This document shows, in pieces, positions 1 through 13,776 of a stretch of 64,000 bases of DNA (positions within the stretch are counted from its first letter, which is position 1; each line of letters opens with the position of its first letter). The position numbers and the translations under genes were made by a program. The notes below the pieces were generated by a model, which was not told the origin of the DNA, did not search any database, and saw only the letters and a list, made by a program, of their open reading frames with translations. Location: NCBI GenBank assembly GCA_014649575.1, contig BMTH01000004.1:1-64000 (forward strand). The letters run 5' to 3'. The stretch is from Streptomyces griseoincarnatus. Lineage in GTDB: Bacteria > Actinomycetota > Actinomycetes > Streptomycetales > Streptomycetaceae.

Positions 1-41
1 TGTGGAGTTGACCGGTACTAATAGGCCGAGGGCTTGTCCTC
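1..41 (+). rRNA. 23S ribosomal RNA, 3' end only
   Basis: The window opens inside the last bases of a 23S rRNA. The tail GACCGGTACTAATAGGCCGA followed by GGGCTTGTCCTC is the typical actinobacterial 23S 3' end. The exact mature end is uncertain by a few bases. An 88-base spacer separates it from the 5S gene. Confidence 0.88.
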
Positions 42-129
42 AGTTGCTCGCGTCCACTGTGTTGGTTCTGAAACCACGAACAACCCCATGCCATGGTCAC
101 GGCATGCCGGCGGTTGTCAGTTTCATAGT

Positions 130-246
130 GTTTCGGTGGTCATAGCGTAGGGGAAACGCCCGGTTACATTCCGAACCCGGAAGCTAAGCCTTACAGCGCC
201 GATGGTACTGCAGGGGGGACCCTGTGGGAGAGTAGGACGCCGCCGA
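130..246 (+). rRNA. rrf: 5S ribosomal RNA
   Basis: A complete 5S rRNA of about 117 nt. It begins GTTTCGGTGGTCATAGCG, contains the conserved CCGAACCCGGAAGCTAAG block and the GATGGTACTGC block, and its 3' end pairs with its 5' end. It is the last gene of an rRNA operon. The mature ends are uncertain by 1-3 nt. Confidence 0.95.
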
Positions 247-257
247 ACAATTCTTAC

Positions 258-302
258 AAGGGTTGGTCCCTGAACTTCGGTTCAGGGACCAACCCTTTTT
301 TG
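258..302 (+). terminator. rRNA operon terminator
   Basis: A perfect 18-bp stem (258-275 with 280-297) closed by a TTCG tetraloop, ending in a run of T. It starts 11 nt after the 5S rRNA. This is a strong intrinsic terminator and unusually T-rich for a Streptomyces-like genome. Confidence 0.93.
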
Positions 303-347
303 TTGTCCGTCACTTGACGTTCACGTTGCCCGCCGAGCATCTCCGGC

Positions 348-1025
348 ATGGGAACTGCTGCACTGCTCAGGGCGGCCGGCGTAGGAGCCGGTGACGAGGT
401 CGTCGTACCGGCCTTCGGCAACGTGGAGGTCGCGCAGGCCGTGACGCTTGCGGGTGCGCTGCCCGCGTTCGCGGACATAGACCCGGCGACGTACTGCCTC
501 GACCCCGCCGCGGTCGACGCGGCGTTGACTCCACGGACCGCGGCGGTCGTTGTCGTCCACCGCTTCGGACACCCCGCCGACCTGGGGCAGTTGCGCGCGC
601 TCGGGCAGCGGCACGGTCTTCTGGTGCTGGAGCACACGGAGCTGGACGCGTCCCGCGACGAGACGGCGCGGCGACGGGAGCGGGCCGCGTATCTCGACAC
701 CCGGCTGCGAGGCGTGCGGACTCCTGAGCGAGGCGCCGGCCACAGCTGTCTGGAGTACGTCGTGCGGGTGCCCGGGAACGGGCGGCCCGACCGGGACGCC
801 TTCGCACGCGCCGTACGAGCCAAGGGAGTTGCGTGCCGGATACCCGTGCAGACGCCCGTGCACCGGCTGCCTGAGTTCCGCCGTTGCGTGTCGCTGCCCG
901 AGACCGAGAGGGCCGCCGACGAGACGCTCGCTCTGCCCGTCGACGGCTCCCTGACGAAGCGGGACATGCAGCGGACCGCGTCCGTGTGCAATGCGCTGGG
1001 AGGACTGCTCGCGCCGGCCCTCTGA
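348..1025 (+). CDS. DegT/DnrJ/EryC1-type aminotransferase relative, shortened and probably not catalytic
   Basis: 225 aa against about 370 for the family of PLP-dependent sugar aminotransferases. The first 100 residues match the family well: an N-terminal GTAAL start, GAGDEVVVPAF, and a D-P-x-T-Y-x-L-D-P-A-A-V segment followed by RHGLLVLEH. About 100 residues that normally carry the Ser-x-x-x-Lys cofactor lysine are missing, and the frame jumps straight to the C-terminal small domain (RTPERGAGHSCLEYVVRVPG). The usual N-terminal 40 residues are also absent. I see no good ribosome binding site before the ATG, and the rRNA terminator lies 45 bp upstream. Reading frame and codon bias are intact, so this may be a conserved non-enzyme or a decaying gene. 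Confidence 0.62.
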   Translation: MGTAALLRAAGVGAGDEVVVPAFGNVEVAQAVTLAGALPAFADIDPATYCLDPAAVDAALTPRTAAVVVVHRFGHPADLGQLRALGQRHGLLVLEHTELDASRDETARRRERAAYLDTRLRGVRTPERGAGHSCLEYVVRVPGNGRPDRDAFARAVRAKGVACRIPVQTPVHRLPEFRRCVSLPETERAADETLALPVDGSLTKRDMQRTASVCNALGGLLAPAL

Positions 1026-1031
1026 GCGTGG

Positions 1032-1061
1032 TTGGGAGCACGGCTCCGTACAGGGTATGAT
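1032..1061 (+). promoter_or_regulatory. promoter of tRNA-Thr
   Basis: TTGGGA at 1032-1037, an 18-bp spacer and TATGAT at 1056-1061 resemble a principal-sigma promoter. The tRNA begins 38 bp downstream of the -10 box. The -35 box overlaps the end of the preceding gene region. Confidence 0.6.
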
Positions 1062-1099
1062 CTATTCCGTTGCCGCGAGGGAAGCCGAAGCGGCGACAG

Positions 1100-1172
1100 G
1101 CCCCTATAGCTCAGTCGGCAGAGCGTCTCCATGGTAAGGAGAAGGTCAACGGTTCGATTCCGTTTGGGGGCT
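1100..1172 (+). tRNA. tRNA-Thr (anticodon GGT)
   Basis: A 73-nt cloverleaf. The acceptor stem pairs GCCCCTA with TGGGGGC, the anticodon stem is TCTCC/GGAGA and the loop ATGGTAA places GGT at the anticodon, which reads ACC. The T arm contains the standard TTCGATT loop. The CCA end is not encoded, as is usual for many Streptomyces tRNAs. Confidence 0.93.
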
Positions 1173-1177
1173 CAGCC

Positions 1178-1211
1178 AGAAAGGCCCCGCCCAATTGGGC
1201 GGGGCCTTTCT
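1178..1211. terminator. bidirectional terminator between tRNA-Thr and the converging phosphatase gene
   Basis: A perfect 15-bp stem (1178-1192 with 1197-1211) with an AATT loop. The arms begin with A-rich and end with T-rich bases on both strands, so it can serve the tRNA on the plus strand and the gene ending at 1235 on the minus strand. Confidence 0.88.
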
Positions 1212-1234
1212 CATGCCCTGGCGCGGTGGGGGGA

Positions 1235-3991
1235 TCAGTCCTGCTGGAGGCCCGGCACGCGCATCGCGAGAATCGCCATGTCGTCCGACGGCGCGTCCGA
1301 GGCGAAGCGTTCCACCGCGCGCATGATGCGTGCCGCGACGGCGCCGGCCGTCAGCCCCGTACATGTCGTCAGAACCTCGGCGAGGCCGTCGTCGCCCAGC
1401 ATCCTGGAGCCCTCACGGCGCTCGGTGACGCCGTCCGTGACGCACAGCAGGACGTCACCCGGGTCCAGAGTCACCGTTTCCTCGCGCAGCTCCAGGTCCT
1501 CCAGGACGCCGAGCAGCGGCTGCGGCTCGGCGGCCGGTTCGACCGTGCCGTCCTGGCGGAGGCGCAGCGGCAGCGGGTGGCCCGCGCAGACCACCTTCAG
1601 TTCCGCGCTGCCGTCCTCCTGCGGGCGCATCTCGCCGTACAGAAGCGTGAGGAAGCGGCTGCGCTCGCCCTCGTCGAGGATCGCGGAGTTCAGGCGCTCC
1701 AGGACCGACGGGCCGCTCAGGCCCTCCCTGGCGAGCAGACGCAGCGCGTGCCGGGCGAGGCCGGTGACGGCCGCCGCGTTCGGGCCCGTGCCGCAGACGT
1801 CGCCGATGGCGAAGCCGTAGGCGCCGTCGCTGATCGGGAAGAGGTCGTAGAAGTCGCCGCCCACTTCGTTGCCCTCGCCGGCCGCGCGGTAGATGACCTC
1901 GACCTCGACGCCGTCGATCTGTGGCAGCTCCGGCGGCAGCAGACTGCGCTGGAGGGACTGGCTGATGGCCGTGCGCTCCGAGTAGAGGCGGGCGTTGTCC
2001 AGGGCCAGTGCGGCCCGGCGGGACAGGTCCTCGGCCAGTTCCAGGATCTCCTGGCGGAAGTGCTCGTCCGTGGGCTTGCCCAGCGTCAGCATGCCGATGA
2101 CGCGGTTACGGGCTACCAGGGGCAGCACCACCGTCTCGCCGCCGACCGCGGAGGCCGTGGCGAGGGTGGGGCCGATGCCGGTGGTGACGTGCCGGGTGGG
2201 GCCGCCGCTCAGGCCGAGGCTGCGCATGGACGTGCGCAGGGCCGCCTGGTGGGCGATCTCCGCGGGCGCCGACCAGACGCGGGCGCCGGGCGTGGGTACC
2301 GGGTCCGGCGGGGCGATCTTGGACAGCAGGGACTTGATGCCGTCGATGAGCTCCTCGTCCTCGTGCAGCACGTAGGACAGGTCCGGCTCGGAGGACTGGT
2401 CGGCGATCGTGTAGACCGCACACCAGGTGGCGAGCGTCGGAACCGTCATCTGCGCCATCAGGGCCAGGGTCTGGTCGCGGTCGAGGGTGCCGGCCAGCAG
2501 GTCGGACGCCTCGACGAGGAAGCTGAGGGAGCCGCGGCGCAGCCGCTCCAGCTCGCCCAGGCGGGCGGACTCGACGGCGAGGGCGATGCGGTCCGCGGCG
2601 AACTGGAGGCGCAGCGCCTCCTCGTTGGAATAGCGGCCGGGGGCCTCGGCGGCGACGCCGAGGGAGCCGGTGAGGCGGCCCTCGACCTTGAGGGGCACGG
2701 TGACGACCGAGCGCATCCCGGTGCCGTTGAGGAGCGGCACCGCGCCCGGGACGGCCGCGAGGTCCTCGTGGACGGCCGGCATGCGTGCGGAGCCGTAGCG
2801 GCCGGGGCCGCCCTCCACGGGGACGCGTGCGAAGCGCTGGCGGGCCGAGGGCAGGCCGGTGGAGGCGCGGACCTCCAGCTCCGTCTCGTCGTCGGTGGCG
2901 AGCAGCAGGAAGGCGGAATCGCCGTCGAGCATGTCGCGGGCGCGCTCCACGGTGCGCTGCAGCAGGCTGTCGAGGTCGTCGGGGGCGGGGGAGCCGATGA
3001 AGACCTCGAACGGGTCGGCGCTCGGGCCCTCGGAGCCGCCCGAGGAGTCGGTGGAGGGGGCCCGGAGCGGGGTCTGCAGAACCGCCCGTTCGTGGTCGCG
3101 TACCAGGAGACACACGGTTGACGGTTCGCCGTCGGTGTCCCGGACGCGCAGGTGGGAGGCGTACACCGGGATGACGCGGCCATGGGCGCCGCGGACGCCG
3201 TAGGAGCCCTCCCAGCGGGAGAGCTGGAGGGCGTCGGCGATGCCGGTGCCGGTGCCGGGGGTGTGCGGCCAGGCGGCGAGGTCGGTGAGCGGCTTGCCGG
3301 TGACCTGCTCCGCGGTGTAGCCGAACAGTTCCTCCGCGTCCTCGTTCCAGGCGGTGATGGAGCCGGAGCGGTCGATCTGGACGACGGCGACGCGGACCCG
3401 GGTGTCGGCGAGCGGCAGCAGATGGGCGGGGAGGGCGGGGCCCGCGGCGCGGGTGCCGACCGGCCGCTCGGGGAGGTCGAGCTGGAACCAGACGGTCTTG
3501 TGGGTGGGCGTGTAGTCGACGCCCCAGTGGCCGGCCAGGGCGGCGCAGAGCTGGAGGCCGCGTCCGCCCTCGCGGTCGGGGTTGCCCATGTCGACCGGGA
3601 AGCCCTGGAGAGGGACCTCACGCTCGGGATACCGGTCGGCCACCTCGATCCGGACGCCGTCCTCGCTGCGCAGGCAGAGCAGGTCGGCGGAGGTGCCCGC
3701 GTGCACGACGGCGTTGGTCACCAGCTCGCTGGTCAGCACCACGGCGTCGTCGACGATGTCGCCGAAGCCCCAGCCCTGGAGGGTGTCACGGACGAAGGAC
3801 CGGGCACTCGCGACGGATCGTCCGACGGGCTCGAAGCTGGCGGCCGCGCGCGCGGTGATCACAGAACTCCTCGACCGGTTCTCGACGGGCATGGCTCCCT
3901 GGCCGGCCGGCTCGTGCCGCTGGTGCGGCAGGCCGTCCGTCGGCCGTGGGTCGTCCGGGGGCTGCTCCCCCGGGATCAGTCCGGTGGTCAT
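1235..3991 (-). CDS. SpoIIE-family PP2C phosphatase with N-terminal ATPase, PAS and GAF domains
   Basis: 918 aa, soluble. Order of domains: an anti-sigma-type HATPase (residues about 48-185, with ELVTNAVVHAG and a GGRGLQL lid), a PAS domain (about 200-310, with ITAWNEDAEELFGYTAEQVTG), two GAF-like domains (about 345-670), and a C-terminal SpoIIE PP2C phosphatase (about 690-915, with GGDFYDLF, GDVCGTGP, AGHPLPL, VTDGVTE and SDDMAILAMR). Such proteins act on anti-sigma-factor antagonists; having both a kinase-like and a phosphatase module suggests it can set the phosphorylation state in either direction. The start at 3991 has a GGAGGGG 12 nt upstream; an earlier ATG at 4078 is possible. It is divergent from the OsaA-like kinase gene, and the neighbourhood suggests a role in osmotic or stress signalling. 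Specific partners are not visible. Confidence 0.85.
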   Translation of the reverse strand: MTTGLIPGEQPPDDPRPTDGLPHQRHEPAGQGAMPVENRSRSSVITARAAASFEPVGRSVASARSFVRDTLQGWGFGDIVDDAVVLTSELVTNAVVHAGTSADLLCLRSEDGVRIEVADRYPEREVPLQGFPVDMGNPDREGGRGLQLCAALAGHWGVDYTPTHKTVWFQLDLPERPVGTRAAGPALPAHLLPLADTRVRVAVVQIDRSGSITAWNEDAEELFGYTAEQVTGKPLTDLAAWPHTPGTGTGIADALQLSRWEGSYGVRGAHGRVIPVYASHLRVRDTDGEPSTVCLLVRDHERAVLQTPLRAPSTDSSGGSEGPSADPFEVFIGSPAPDDLDSLLQRTVERARDMLDGDSAFLLLATDDETELEVRASTGLPSARQRFARVPVEGGPGRYGSARMPAVHEDLAAVPGAVPLLNGTGMRSVVTVPLKVEGRLTGSLGVAAEAPGRYSNEEALRLQFAADRIALAVESARLGELERLRRGSLSFLVEASDLLAGTLDRDQTLALMAQMTVPTLATWCAVYTIADQSSEPDLSYVLHEDEELIDGIKSLLSKIAPPDPVPTPGARVWSAPAEIAHQAALRTSMRSLGLSGGPTRHVTTGIGPTLATASAVGGETVVLPLVARNRVIGMLTLGKPTDEHFRQEILELAEDLSRRAALALDNARLYSERTAISQSLQRSLLPPELPQIDGVEVEVIYRAAGEGNEVGGDFYDLFPISDGAYGFAIGDVCGTGPNAAAVTGLARHALRLLAREGLSGPSVLERLNSAILDEGERSRFLTLLYGEMRPQEDGSAELKVVCAGHPLPLRLRQDGTVEPAAEPQPLLGVLEDLELREETVTLDPGDVLLCVTDGVTERREGSRMLGDDGLAEVLTTCTGLTAGAVAARIMRAVERFASDAPSDDMAILAMRVPGLQQD

Positions 3992-4407
3992 GTTGTGCGG
4001 CCGCCCCTCCGATGCCCGCTCGTGCTCGTGCCACCGCCCAGGCCGGACGCGCCGGCGTGGCTGGACAGCCGCATGCAAGGTTACTTACCTTCGCGGTCCG
4101 AGCGGATGCCGGTCTGCAGTGTTTCCGTCCGAGGTGTTCGCCGTCCGGCGGGTGTGCGGACGATGTGCGAAGCTGCCGAACTGTTATGGCCTGGTTCCGC
4201 GGGGGTGAAACACTGGGCAGGCTTGTAGGGAAGGTCCGGGCAGGCAGTGTGGCGCCGGGGCCGGGTGGGCAGCAGCCTCCTGGCGCGCCTCGGAACGTCG
4301 GGCAGGGCATCTCGGTCCAACAGGAAAAGCAGTCAGGAGCAACGGGAGCACCCTGGACGGTGTGACCGGGCACAGCGGTAACGGTCGACCCCTGCGGGAG
4401 GGACACA
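3992..4407. other. divergent intergenic region of 416 bp
   Basis: This space separates the phosphatase gene from the osaA-like gene and must hold both promoters. It is slightly less GC-rich than the genes, with a stretch around 4078-4095 (GGTTACTTACC) and 4180 (GAACTGTTATGG) that could carry promoter elements. I could not assign a convincing -35/-10 pair and see no gene in it. Confidence 0.4.
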
Positions 4408-9609
<5,202 letters not shown>

Positions 9610-9910
9610 GACCGGCGGGGCGTGCGAAGGTGACGGGAAGCTTCCGAGGGCGCGCGGAGTTGTCCACGCGTCGTGCGCGAAGTCGTGTAGAAGTGCGGTA
9701 TACGGGGAACCTTCTGGTCTCCTGCGGCGTTTCCGCTACGTGCACAGTGACATCGCGGTGACAGGGTGTGGCGACGAGCGGGGTGCGGCTACGATGACCG
9801 GCACAAGGACGGGCGGCGCAAGGGAGTCGTCCCCTGGGGCGGCACCCGCGGGTGCTGTGCCAGGTCCTGCGGACAGGGAGGGCCCCAAGCCGGGGCGAGG
9901 AGGGCGGGCC
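9610..9910 (+). other. 301-bp gap between osaA-like and osaB-like genes
   Basis: The two genes of the pair are not tightly coupled. The gap contains a less GC-rich stretch near 9685-9720 with GCGGTATACGGGG, which could be a promoter for the osaB-like gene. An open frame runs back from osaB to 9740, but it lacks a binding site and reads as low-complexity Gly/Pro/Arg, so I treat it as non-coding. Confidence 0.4.
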
Positions 9911-10588
9911 ATGGTGCAGAAGGCCAAGATCCTCCTGGTCGATGACCGGCCGGAGAATCTGCTGGCGCTCGAGGCGATCCTCTCGGCGCTCGATCAGACG
10001 CTGGTGCGGGCATCGTCCGGGGAGGAAGCGCTCAAAGCACTGCTCACGGACGATTTCGCGGTCATTCTGCTGGATGTCCAGATGCCGGGCATGGACGGTT
10101 TCGAGACCGCCGCGCACATCAAGCGGCGGGAGCGGACCCGGGACATCCCGATCATCTTCCTCACCGCGATCAACCACGGCCCGCACCACACCTTCCGGGG
10201 ATACGCGGCGGGCGCGGTGGACTACATCTCCAAGCCGTTCGACCCGTGGGTGCTGCGCGCGAAGGTCTCGGTCTTCGTCGAGCTGTACATGAAGAACTGC
10301 CAGCTGCGGGAGCAGGCGTCGCTGCTGCGGCTCCAGCTCGAGGGCAGCGAGAAGGACTCGGGGGAGTCCAAGGAGTCCGCGGGGCTGCTCGCCGAGCTGT
10401 CGGCGCGGCTCGCCGCCGTCGAGGAGCAGGCCGAGGCGCTCACCAAGCAACTGAACGACGAGTCGACGGACGCGGCCGCGGTGGCCACGGCGGCCCATCT
10501 GGAGCGCAAGCTCACCGGATTGCGGCGTGCGCTGGACGCCCTGGATCCCGGGACGGGGAGCGCGTCGTCGGTGTCCTCGCAGAACTGA
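9911..10588 (+). CDS. osaB: OsaB-like response regulator with C-terminal coiled coil
   Basis: 225 aa. A receiver domain fills residues 1-125 (ILLVDDRPEN, phospho-acceptor Asp55 in LLDVQMPGMDGF, Thr in FLTA and Lys in ISKPFDP). There is no DNA-binding domain. The C-terminal 100 residues are charged and predicted coiled coil. The ATG at 9911 has GGAGG 7 nt upstream; longer in-frame starts lack one. By analogy with S. coelicolor OsaB it should receive phosphate from the neighbouring hybrid kinase and be needed for growth and aerial development under osmotic stress, probably through protein contacts rather than direct DNA binding. Confidence 0.87.
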   Translation: MVQKAKILLVDDRPENLLALEAILSALDQTLVRASSGEEALKALLTDDFAVILLDVQMPGMDGFETAAHIKRRERTRDIPIIFLTAINHGPHHTFRGYAAGAVDYISKPFDPWVLRAKVSVFVELYMKNCQLREQASLLRLQLEGSEKDSGESKESAGLLAELSARLAAVEEQAEALTKQLNDESTDAAAVATAAHLERKLTGLRRALDALDPGTGSASSVSSQN

Positions 10589-10761
10589 CCGCGCCGGCGC
10601 GGTCCTTGCCCGGCGCCGGAGTCGGCCCTCTCCCTGAGGGGGCGTCAACTTGGCGCCTCGCGGACACCACGCGTCAGCCTCACGCCTCGAAGTGGGCGAC
10701 ACGAACGGGTGAAGCATCCGCCACGCGTGTCACGTGCCGTCTCCCCCGGTAACCTCACACC

Positions 10762-13524
10762 ATGGCCTCACGTCCCTCCGCAGCCAAGAAGCCGCCCGCG
10801 AAGAAGGCGGCCGCTTCCGCGAAGGCTCCGGCGAAGAAGGCCGCCGCCAGGAAACCTCCGGCGAAGAAGGTGCCCGCCAGGAAGGCTCCGGCGAAGAAGC
10901 CCGCCCCCGCGCCGGCCCCGAATCCGACCGGCGCCGTCTACCGGCTCGTCCGCGCCCTGTGGCTGGGGCTCGCGCACGCCGTCGGCGCGGTGTTCCGTGG
11001 CATAGGGCAGGGCGCCAAGAACCTCGACCCGGCCCACCGCAAGGACGGTCTCGCGCTGTTGCTGCTCGGCATCGCGCTGATCGTCGCCGCCGGCACCTGG
11101 GCCGACCTCGAGGGGCCCGTCGGCGACCTGGTGGAGATCCTGGTCACCGGCGCGTTCGGCCGGCTCGACCTGCTGGTGCCGATCCTCGTCGCCGTCGTCG
11201 CCGTGCGGTTCATCCGGCACCCGGAGAAACCCGAGGCCAACGGACGGATCGTCATCGGTCTGTCCGCGCTCGTCATCGGCGTCCTGGGGCAGATCCACAT
11301 CGCCGTCGGCTCGCCCGCGCGCGCCGACGGCATGCAGGCCATAAGGGACGCAGGCGGCCTCATCGGCTGGGGAGCCGCCGCGCCGCTGTCGTCCACCATG
11401 ACCGACGTGCTGGCCGTGCCCCTGTTGGTGCTGCTCACCGTCTTCGGTCTGCTGGTGGTCACGGCCACCCCGGTGAACGCGATCCCGCAGCGGCTGCGTC
11501 AGCTCGGCGTGCGGCTGGGCCTGGTGCACGAGCCGGAGGAGTACGGCGAGGACGACGAGCGCTACGAGGAGCAGTGGCGCGAGGCGCTGCCCCAGAGCCG
11601 CCGCAGGCGCCGCCCCGCGAGCGAGGAGTACGACCCGGAGCGCGCGGAGGGGGAGGCGCTGTCGCGTCGGCAGCGCCGCCCGCGACGGTCCGCCGTGCCG
11701 CAGCCCGACGCCGACCGGGCCATGGACGCCGTGGACGTGGCCGCCGCCGCGGCCGCCGCGCTCGACGGCGCCGTGCTGCACGGTATGCCGCCCTCCCCGG
11801 TCGTCGCCGACCTCACCCAGGGCGTCAGCACCGGAGACCACGAGCCGACCACCCCGACGCCGGTTCCGTCCGCCCGCCCGCAGCAGGACTCGCCCAAGAA
11901 GGGCAAGTCCCGGCGGGACGCGCCCGCGAAAGACGAGGGGGCCGAGCAGCGGGAGCGGCCGCCCGCGGGCGTGCTCGACATGACCAAGGCGCCGCCGCGC
12001 GAACCCCGCGACCTGCCGCCGCGCGCCGAGCAGTTGCAGCTCTCCGGCGACATCACCTACTCCCTGCCCTCGCTCGACCTCCTTCACCGCGGCGGTCCTG
12101 GCAAGGCACGCAGCGCGGCCAACGACGCCATAGTGGAGGCGCTGCGGAAGGTCTTCACCGAGTTCAAGGTGGACGCCGACGTCACCGGCTTCACCCGCGG
12201 CCCGACGGTCACCCGGTACGTCGTGGAACTCGGCCCGGCCGTGAAGGTCGAGCGGGTCACCGCGCTCACCAAGAACATCGCGTACGCCGTCGCCAGCCCG
12301 GACGTGCGGATCATCAGTCCGATCCCCGGCAAGTCCGCGGTGGGCATCGAGATCCCCAACACCGACCGGGAGATGGTGAACCTCGGCGACGTGCTGCGGC
12401 TCGCGGAGTCCGCCGAGGACGACGACCCGATGCTGGTCGCCTTCGGCAAGGACGTCGAGGGCGGCTACGTCATGGACTCGCTGGCGAAGATGCCGCACAT
12501 GCTGGTCGCCGGCGCCACCGGCTCCGGCAAGTCGTCCTGCATCAACTGCCTGATCACGTCGATCATGATGCGGGCGACCCCGGAGGACGTCCGGATGATC
12601 CTGGTCGACCCCAAGCGCGTCGAGCTGACCGCGTACGAGGGCATCCCGCACCTGATCACGCCGATCATCACCAACCCCAAGCGGGCCGCCGAGGCGCTCC
12701 AGTGGGTCGTGCGCGAGATGGACCTGCGCTACGACGACCTGGCCGCCTACGGCTACCGGCACATCGACGACTTCAACCGCGCGGTGCGCGAGGGCAAGGT
12801 CAAGCCGCCCGAGGGCAGCGAGCGCGAGCTCCAGCCGTACCCGTACCTGCTGGTGATCGTGGACGAGCTGGCCGACCTGATGATGGTCGCCCCGCGTGAC
12901 GTCGAGGACGCCATCGTGCGCATCACCCAGCTGGCCCGCGCGGCCGGCATCCACCTGGTGCTGGCCACCCAGCGGCCCTCGGTCGACGTCGTCACCGGTC
13001 TGATCAAGGCGAACGTGCCGTCCAGGCTGGCGTTCGCCACGTCCTCGCTCGCCGACTCGCGGGTCATCCTCGACCAGCCCGGCGCCGAGAAGCTGATCGG
13101 CAAGGGCGACGGGCTGTTCCTGCCCATGGGGGCGAACAAACCCACGCGTATGCAGGGCGCGTTCGTGACCGAGGAGGAGGTCGCGGCGGTCGTCCAGCAC
13201 TGCAAGGACCAGATGGCGCCCGTCTTCCGGGACGACGTCGTCGTCGGCACCAAGCAGAAGAAGGAGATCGACGAGGACATCGGTGACGACCTAGACCTGC
13301 TGTGCCAGGCGGCCGAGCTGGTCGTCTCCACCCAGTTCGGGTCCACGTCGATGCTCCAGCGCAAGCTGCGCGTCGGCTTCGCCAAGGCGGGCCGGCTGAT
13401 GGACCTCATGGAGTCCCGTAACATCGTCGGACCGAGCGAAGGTTCGAAGGCTCGTGACGTTCTTGTGAAGCCTGATGAGCTGGACGGCGTGCTCGCGCTG
13501 ATCCGCGGGGAGTCTGAAGGGTAG
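10762..13524 (+). CDS. ftsK: DNA translocase FtsK/SpoIIIE
   Basis: 920 aa. The N-terminus (about residues 5-50) is a Lys/Ala/Pro repeat resembling eukaryotic-like histone tails. Membrane helices follow (about 90-250), then a Pro-rich charged linker, then the RecA-like motor with Walker A GATGSGKSS at 584-592, Walker B in LVIVDELADLMM, and a C-terminal winged-helix gamma domain (QFGSTSMLQRKLRVGFAKAG). It pumps chromosomal DNA away from closing septa; in Streptomyces this matters when aerial hyphae divide into spores. A TAACCT hexamer lies 6 nt before the ATG and no binding site is visible, so the mRNA may be leaderless. Confidence 0.97.
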   Translation: MASRPSAAKKPPAKKAAASAKAPAKKAAARKPPAKKVPARKAPAKKPAPAPAPNPTGAVYRLVRALWLGLAHAVGAVFRGIGQGAKNLDPAHRKDGLALLLLGIALIVAAGTWADLEGPVGDLVEILVTGAFGRLDLLVPILVAVVAVRFIRHPEKPEANGRIVIGLSALVIGVLGQIHIAVGSPARADGMQAIRDAGGLIGWGAAAPLSSTMTDVLAVPLLVLLTVFGLLVVTATPVNAIPQRLRQLGVRLGLVHEPEEYGEDDERYEEQWREALPQSRRRRRPASEEYDPERAEGEALSRRQRRPRRSAVPQPDADRAMDAVDVAAAAAAALDGAVLHGMPPSPVVADLTQGVSTGDHEPTTPTPVPSARPQQDSPKKGKSRRDAPAKDEGAEQRERPPAGVLDMTKAPPREPRDLPPRAEQLQLSGDITYSLPSLDLLHRGGPGKARSAANDAIVEALRKVFTEFKVDADVTGFTRGPTVTRYVVELGPAVKVERVTALTKNIAYAVASPDVRIISPIPGKSAVGIEIPNTDREMVNLGDVLRLAESAEDDDPMLVAFGKDVEGGYVMDSLAKMPHMLVAGATGSGKSSCINCLITSIMMRATPEDVRMILVDPKRVELTAYEGIPHLITPIITNPKRAAEALQWVVREMDLRYDDLAAYGYRHIDDFNRAVREGKVKPPEGSERELQPYPYLLVIVDELADLMMVAPRDVEDAIVRITQLARAAGIHLVLATQRPSVDVVTGLIKANVPSRLAFATSSLADSRVILDQPGAEKLIGKGDGLFLPMGANKPTRMQGAFVTEEEVAAVVQHCKDQMAPVFRDDVVVGTKQKKEIDEDIGDDLDLLCQAAELVVSTQFGSTSMLQRKLRVGFAKAGRLMDLMESRNIVGPSEGSKARDVLVKPDELDGVLALIRGESEG

Positions 13525-13653
13525 ACGGCGGGGGCACGGTCGTCGCGCCGGGACGTCCGGCCGGGTGATCGTGACCCTTCCGTAAGCGATCAACGAGCAA
13601 CCGTATCCCGTCGGCGCACGTCACATTGAACGAAGTGTCAGGCAGCAGGACGA

Positions 13654-13681
13654 CCATCGGAATGTCGGGCCATTCCGATGG
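13654..13681. terminator. inverted repeat downstream of ftsK
   Basis: A perfect 11-bp inverted repeat (13654-13664 with 13671-13681) with a 6-nt loop, about 130 bp after ftsK. It could be a terminator of ftsK or an operator for the next gene. A possible -10 box TAGACT lies just downstream at 13729-13734. Confidence 0.45.
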
Positions 13682-13776
13682 CGTACAAAGTACGAACGCC
13701 CGGTTGCCCCACCCCTTCGTACCCCACCTAGACTGAACCTCCAGCACAGGCGGCTACACGCTCGAAAGGCGCCCCC

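Noticed and set aside
9740..9910. Longer start for the osaB-like regulator
   Set aside because: The extension is low-complexity, lacks a binding site, and the ATG at 9911 has an ideal one and begins the receiver domain.
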